A stretch of DNA of 64,000 nucleotides, from assembly GCA_002150815.3 (NCBI GenBank), contig NDFF03000144.1, forward strand, positions 1 to 64,000. Reading direction: 5' to 3'. Below, piece after piece: positions 59,601 through 64,000 of this stretch. The first letter of the stretch is position 1; each line of letters opens with the position of its first letter. A program made the position numbers and the translations under genes. This DNA is from Grammothele lineata (lineage: Eukaryota > Basidiomycota > Agaricomycetes > Polyporales > Polyporaceae). The notes below the pieces were generated by a model, which ran no database searches, had not been told where the DNA came from, and saw only the letters and a list, made by a program, of their open reading frames with translations.

Positions 59601-62600
59601 CTTCAGGCCCGCTCGCGTCCACGGGTCCTCTGCATGAAAACTCGTCCACCCGCCCGCCCGCCTGCACCAGGGCCGTCCGCGCTCGTCGGGGGGCGCGGGG
59701 TGAGACAGAGGCTCGCTCTGGGGATTAATCTAGGGTTATACTTCGACGCTCCCGACGATAAGCCACTTGTCCTCGCGGGCCGCCGCCTCGCGCCCCCTCT
59801 CGCGCCTCGCACCGCGCCCGCCGACGCATTACCGTGTTAGCCTCCTCGTTCTCGAACGTCGCTCGCCTCCTCGCCTGCGCGTGTCTCGCAAAAAGCCTCC
59901 AGTCCTCCGGGCAGCCACCGTGGAGGCCCAACGACGAAGCGAGGCGCGAAACGCGACAAAACGTGTCGATCATCAAGTTCGTGCTCGGGTCCCGCACGCC
60001 ACCGTGTTCCGCCCCGCCGCCGTGCCGCATCGGTTTGCCTCCGCGCTGGGCGCTAGCGCGGGCAGCCCTGCGTCTTGTACGTTTGTGCGATACGGTGCGC
60101 CGCCGATGGTCCAGGGTACGTCAGCGTGCATTGAACTTGGATCGCTAGCAGCTCTGTCTGGTGCGTCTTATGCTCGTACATTGAGGTCGCAACAAGTTCG
60201 AGGCTCGGAAAGGATACAGGAGCTGCCAATCAAGATGTAAGGTGCAAGCATATTACTTACTACCAATGACGGAGCAGCGGAAACATAGGAAGATCCCCGC
60301 CACATCCTCGCCTGCGCGACCGTGGCGTCCAATGACATCTCCAACTTCTCCTCCGCCTTCCCCTTCGTCGCGAGTGGCCAGCGAGCCAAGCGCGCCGCTC
60401 CCCGGTCCCGTGCACCGCAGGCCCAGGGTCCTTCGCAGCGCCCGTTGCGATCTCGCATGGCTGACTTTTGGAAGATCTTCATAGGGCTCAACGGCTGGCT
60501 GCCTTGAGCAGCGAAATTTATCCGCTCGGCTCTACGACTCCTGCAACAACCTCAGGGCCTGCGGGCCCGTCCAGAACGAGGAGCTCGGTTCGCTTATGTA
60601 CCAAGCGCGCGATATTGATCCCGCGCGCACGCTGCGATTCGCTCCCGCACCCATCGCCACCCGCTGCCCATTGCTGAGAGACTCCTCAACTCAATTCCGC
60701 GGGGCTCGCGTGGCCGGCTGGTTGCATTTGTATTTTGCGCACTTGCGCAGAAGAAGCACTAATGTTTTCGCTTGTGCGTTGTGGGTGCCCGTGCTAGACA
60801 AAGTGCGAGTGGAGTAAAGCCCGTCTTCCACGAGGGACACACAAAGCACCAAGAGGGACGCGCTAGTCCCAACGGAGACAAATTCGGGTGTAAACGTTGC
60901 ACTGCGCAGGAAAGGCAGAGAGGGAGGGCATTTCGCTGCCATGCACTGCGGGCTTGTGGTCGTGTTTGCGACGCAGCGTACCCCGCAGAGAATCACCTGC
61001 TCGGAATTCCTACCCCGCGTGCGCGCTCGCGTGGATGATTGGTTTGTTCATAGCTGCGACGTTTGGCGTACGTTCTTCCCCAGAAATGCTAGCAACTCGT
61101 CGTCCGTGCCAAGGTCAGTTAAGCTGCATGCTCCTGGTGACGTAGTGGCGCAGAGAGCGAGCTAACGCGCGTCGTGACTAGGACAAGGACCACACTTTGT
61201 CGTCATAGACCCTGCTCTGAATTCATCGTGCTACTATACTAGTATCTATGCTATACTAGCCCGGTCACATTGCCTTCGCAGTCCTCCAATGTCCCTCTCC
61301 TCGAGTCCGCCTCGAGTCCGCCTCGTGCCTAGGCTCTGCATCACGCCCGCCACATGTATCGAGACAAAGCAAGTAACAAAGGCGGCCTGCAAGTTATGAC
61401 GTCCTCAAGTATGTACAAACAACGCCCCCGTTCTCGACGTCAATCCTGCCCTTACTTACTTCCTACCTTGTCCAATCCGAAGCTAGCGTCTGCGGAACGC
61501 GCGCAGCCCCCTCCCTCGCCCGAGCAAAGCGGCAGGCGATTTAGCCACAGCGAGGCGCAAGGGGCTCTCGAGCGGGCGGCCAGAGAGAGGCGTCAGGACT
61601 CAGGAGGCCGTCGCGACACGCCGCGCGCTAGGGCGCACGGTTATCAGCCCGCCTGTTGCGCAAGCGGGCAGGCCACACGGTCGCGACTCGCTCCCCGTCC
61701 TCGCGCGTCGCGAGCCGCAGGGTCGCGGAGCCCACCAGCCAGCCCGTCGTCCAGTCGGGGAGCGCCGCTGCGCGCGTGGCTGGGCCCGATTGCGTAAAAG
61801 TCGGGAGGGTCGTCAGGCGCTAGCGAGAGGTCCCTGGGGCGTGGCGGCGCGCGTGGGGGGTGGCGGGCCAGCCGGACGCGGACTAGTCGCGTACCGGGCA
61901 TCAAGGCTGGCTGGCTGGCGCTCGGCCGACGTCGGGCCCGTGATTTTTGTTGATTTGTGCACGCTTGTCCTGGCCGGGGCCCCTGGCCCAATCGGCGACG
62001 GCCTCTCCTGGAGTGCGCCTGGCGCCTTCGAGAGCGCACTTGGGCCGCGCGGGGCGTACACTGGGAGGCCCGAGCCTACACCTGGCTATGGCTTACAGCT
62101 CTACTCGCTCGCGCTCGCGGGTCGGGGCTTGCGTGCATCGTCTGCATGCGCAGCGCACGCTAAGGCCGCACCCTGGGTTCTGCTCGGCGCAGCATAACTG
62201 CCGCGTTAACCGTGGTGAGCAAATACAAATCGCCGTAAAGCCAGTTATAAACGACTCTATTGACCCACTGCGCCCGCCGCGATAGGAGCGACGCGAGGCG
62301 TTTGGAGGAGGGGCGGGCGCTGCGACGCGTACGGTGCCGCCTCAGGCCCGTCCTCGCTGTGCGAGGTGCGATGTATGCACGCGGCCGACGCAGCGTGTTC
62401 CGCCGGCGATGGCCCGAACACGGTCCTATCCTGCAGGGGAACAAGGCGGGAGACGCGCCGCCCACAGTGGCTAGCTCGCTTCCCCCACATCTGCGCTCGC
62501 CGCCGCCTGTCAAGCACGACATGCCCCATTGGCTAGCCCCGCATTACGCCGCCGCCGCTTTCTGGGGGCGGCGGGTGGCGGGTGCGGGCGCGCAAGGGTC

Positions 62601-63243
62601 GACCTCTGCAATTGCAAGGGTGGGACCTCGATCGTTTGCGGCTTTCTTCTAAGCACGTCCCTGCCACCGCTGACAACGCGCCACCATTCAGTCGACCCGC
62701 TGTCCTCCGGTCTTCTGGCATCAGTTTGGGTCACCGATGGACGAGCGCTCCGGCGGCAGGCAAGCTAGGTGCACCACCCTTACAACGCTTACCACTTATC
62801 ATGAGTTTAGCGATGCCAACGGGGACATGGGCGATGCAGGACGTACGACGTACGCGAGGTTTGAATGGGAATCCGGGGACTTAAACTGAACACGCTAGAT
62901 CCTCCGGATGGCAAATAGACACCGATAGGCCTACGCGAACCCGACACCGGGCTCAACGTGTTGGCGGTGAGTTGTATGTATGGCCTCTGCGTAGAACCAT
63001 GCCGTTAACGGACTTATCCAGGTCACAGAACCCGTTCAGCGAAAGGCCAAGCATCCTTCGGCTTCGCGCTTATCGCAGAATTCTCCCTGCAATTCCTTCC
63101 AACACGAACAGAAAAGTAGCAACGATATAGAGAGCAATGCGGAAGGAGCGCCCCTCTGGTCGTTTGAGGGGACGGAACCGAACGCGGTGAAGAGGCGAGG
63201 ACGGCCCCGCACATCTTCGATTGCAACTCGGTCAGCTTTCCGG
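56632..63243. other. Gene-poor CpG-rich region
   Basis: No supported gene in 6.6 kb. The first 1.6 kb (56740-58330) is strongly C/T-biased on the plus strand. Simple repeats are scattered: CCCGAG units at about 59246-59274, (GCAC)n at about 58186-58200, and GGCTGGCTGGCTGG at 59061 and 61908. Open frames are composition artefacts as far as I can judge. Confidence 0.55.
56683..56689 (-). promoter_or_regulatory. TATA-like box of the Ecl1-type gene
   Basis: On the minus strand GTTATAAG lies about 52 bases before the ATG at 56631. Confidence 0.4.
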
Positions 63244-63420
63244 TATGACGGTATTTCTGTACAAAAATGTTTGCAGCCAAGAGTTGGTGCCAGATTCTGC
63301 AGAAACACTGGGTTTACTGTGCACTTTCACTCGCTTAACACATGTTCATGATCGACGGTTGCTCGCTTAACAGATTTTGTACAACTCTTCTATTCAGCAC
63401 CTGCTCGCTTAGCGAGAGGC
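63244..63420 (+). mobile_element. Partial copy of the 52.3-kb transposon family
   Basis: The first 27 bases match the left end of the 52318 element in 26 positions (TATGACGGTATTTCTGTAC and an A-tract). The interior differs, but AACTGAG motifs recur further on at about 63530-63680, and CTCGCTTA occurs three times (63330, 63362, 63404). No matching right end is seen before base 64000, so the copy is broken, diverged or runs past the window. The right border given here is arbitrary. Confidence 0.5.
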
Positions 63421-64000
63421 TACTCTCAAGTCCTGTGTGCATCTCCCTGGTCCACCGTCAATGCCTGGGTTGTTGCTATAGATGTTTAGGACATATCCAC
63501 CATCGCGAATGAGTCCATGCAACACACTTCAACTGAGCTCATGTGCGCTTAAAGTGGGTCCTCGGCTATCGGAACTGAGTACCCGATCCGCCGAACTGAG
63601 TCCCGGTCACCGATTTCAGCTGAGAACGTGTTTATCCGCTCTGAGGACAAATAGTGCACGGGCCAGCTGAGTCTTGAAACATGGTTACACTCCCGCCAGT
63701 GGCGGCTAAAGCTCGACTGTCTTAGCGGTGTCCACCTTCATCTCCTAATTTTTTGCTCCTCTACTACTCGAAGGTCTAGAGCACGGCGCGTACGTTCAAT
63801 ATCAGGTTTGAGAACTCTGCTCCCTTCGCTAATGTTCCCGTTCGACTTTGCTCGGCCTGCGGGTGCACGCAATATTCTAAGCATGCCCAGCGTGTGTAGG
63901 ACCCGCGGGGTGAGCTCACAGCCCCAGGGCCCAATATATAAACCCTTGAGGTCTCTGCTGTACACATCCGCACCAGCACGCTGCATACACACTCGGTGTT
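63421..64000. other. Right edge without a gene
   Basis: Only short frames. It contains further CTGAG-type motifs (AACTGAGTAC, AACTGAGTCC), probably belonging to the transposon-related sequence. Confidence 0.4.

Noticed and set aside
63371..63400. Right inverted end of the second transposon copy (TTTTGTACA)
   Set aside because: Only a short core matches; the outer TATGA-GGTA part is missing and no target duplication is seen.

Overview
The window looks like nuclear DNA of an agaricomycete basidiomycete, probably a wood-decay fungus of the Polyporales type. Coding regions are cut by many 50-65 nt introns with GTRNGT donors. The gene set is eukaryotic and fungal: Prp6, Rif1, an Rrn5-like factor, a mitochondrial carrier, a fungal cyclopropane-fatty-acid-synthase-like enzyme, a pyranose-oxidase-like flavoprotein, an Ecl1-type zinc protein and several F-box proteins. 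No bacterial operons, rRNA, tRNA or CRISPR arrays were seen. All exon models were built by eye from splice consensus and reading frame. Total coding length divides by three in every complete model.

Layout. 1-3.97 kb: a possible gene start running off the left edge (minus), a spacer with short symmetric repeats, then a CFA-synthase-like methyltransferase (plus). 4.2-8.9 kb: Rif1-like protein (minus, 8 exons). 10.0-12.7 kb: a tandem pair of isoprenylcysteine-methyltransferase-like genes (plus). 12.9-15.9 kb: Rrn5-like SANT/AT-hook protein (minus), divergent from an unknown Ser-rich protein at 16.6-17.7 kb. 18.1-21.6 kb: the spliceosomal HAT-repeat protein Prp6 (plus, 12 exons). 22.9-25.3 kb: secreted, probably GPI-anchored aspartic protease. 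26.2-34.5 kb: three F-box-like genes and, among them, a broken small-molecule methyltransferase gene. 35.0-36.5 kb: mitochondrial carrier in 13 tiny exons. 37.3-39.5 kb: pyranose-oxidase-like flavoprotein. 39.5-54.8 kb and 56.6-64 kb: long, CpG-rich stretches with no gene I can support, separated by one Ecl1-type zinc protein gene (54.8-56.6 kb, minus) and holding one clear non-autonomous DNA transposon (52.3-52.9 kb) plus a related half-copy near 63.2 kb.

The genes do not form an obvious metabolic cluster. They are mostly housekeeping (telomere/replication timing, Pol I, splicing, prenyl-protein processing) next to an accessory block of F-box genes, a pseudogene and oxidative/secreted enzymes. 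The most unusual observations are a position in the CFA-synthase gene where the reading frame is rescued only by a one-nucleotide (or 13-nt) microexon, three 10-11 nt microexons in the carrier gene, loss of the flavin-linking histidine in the pyranose-oxidase homologue, a transposon family with subterminal repeats, and extended MluI-box/CRE palindromes in F-box and carrier promoters.
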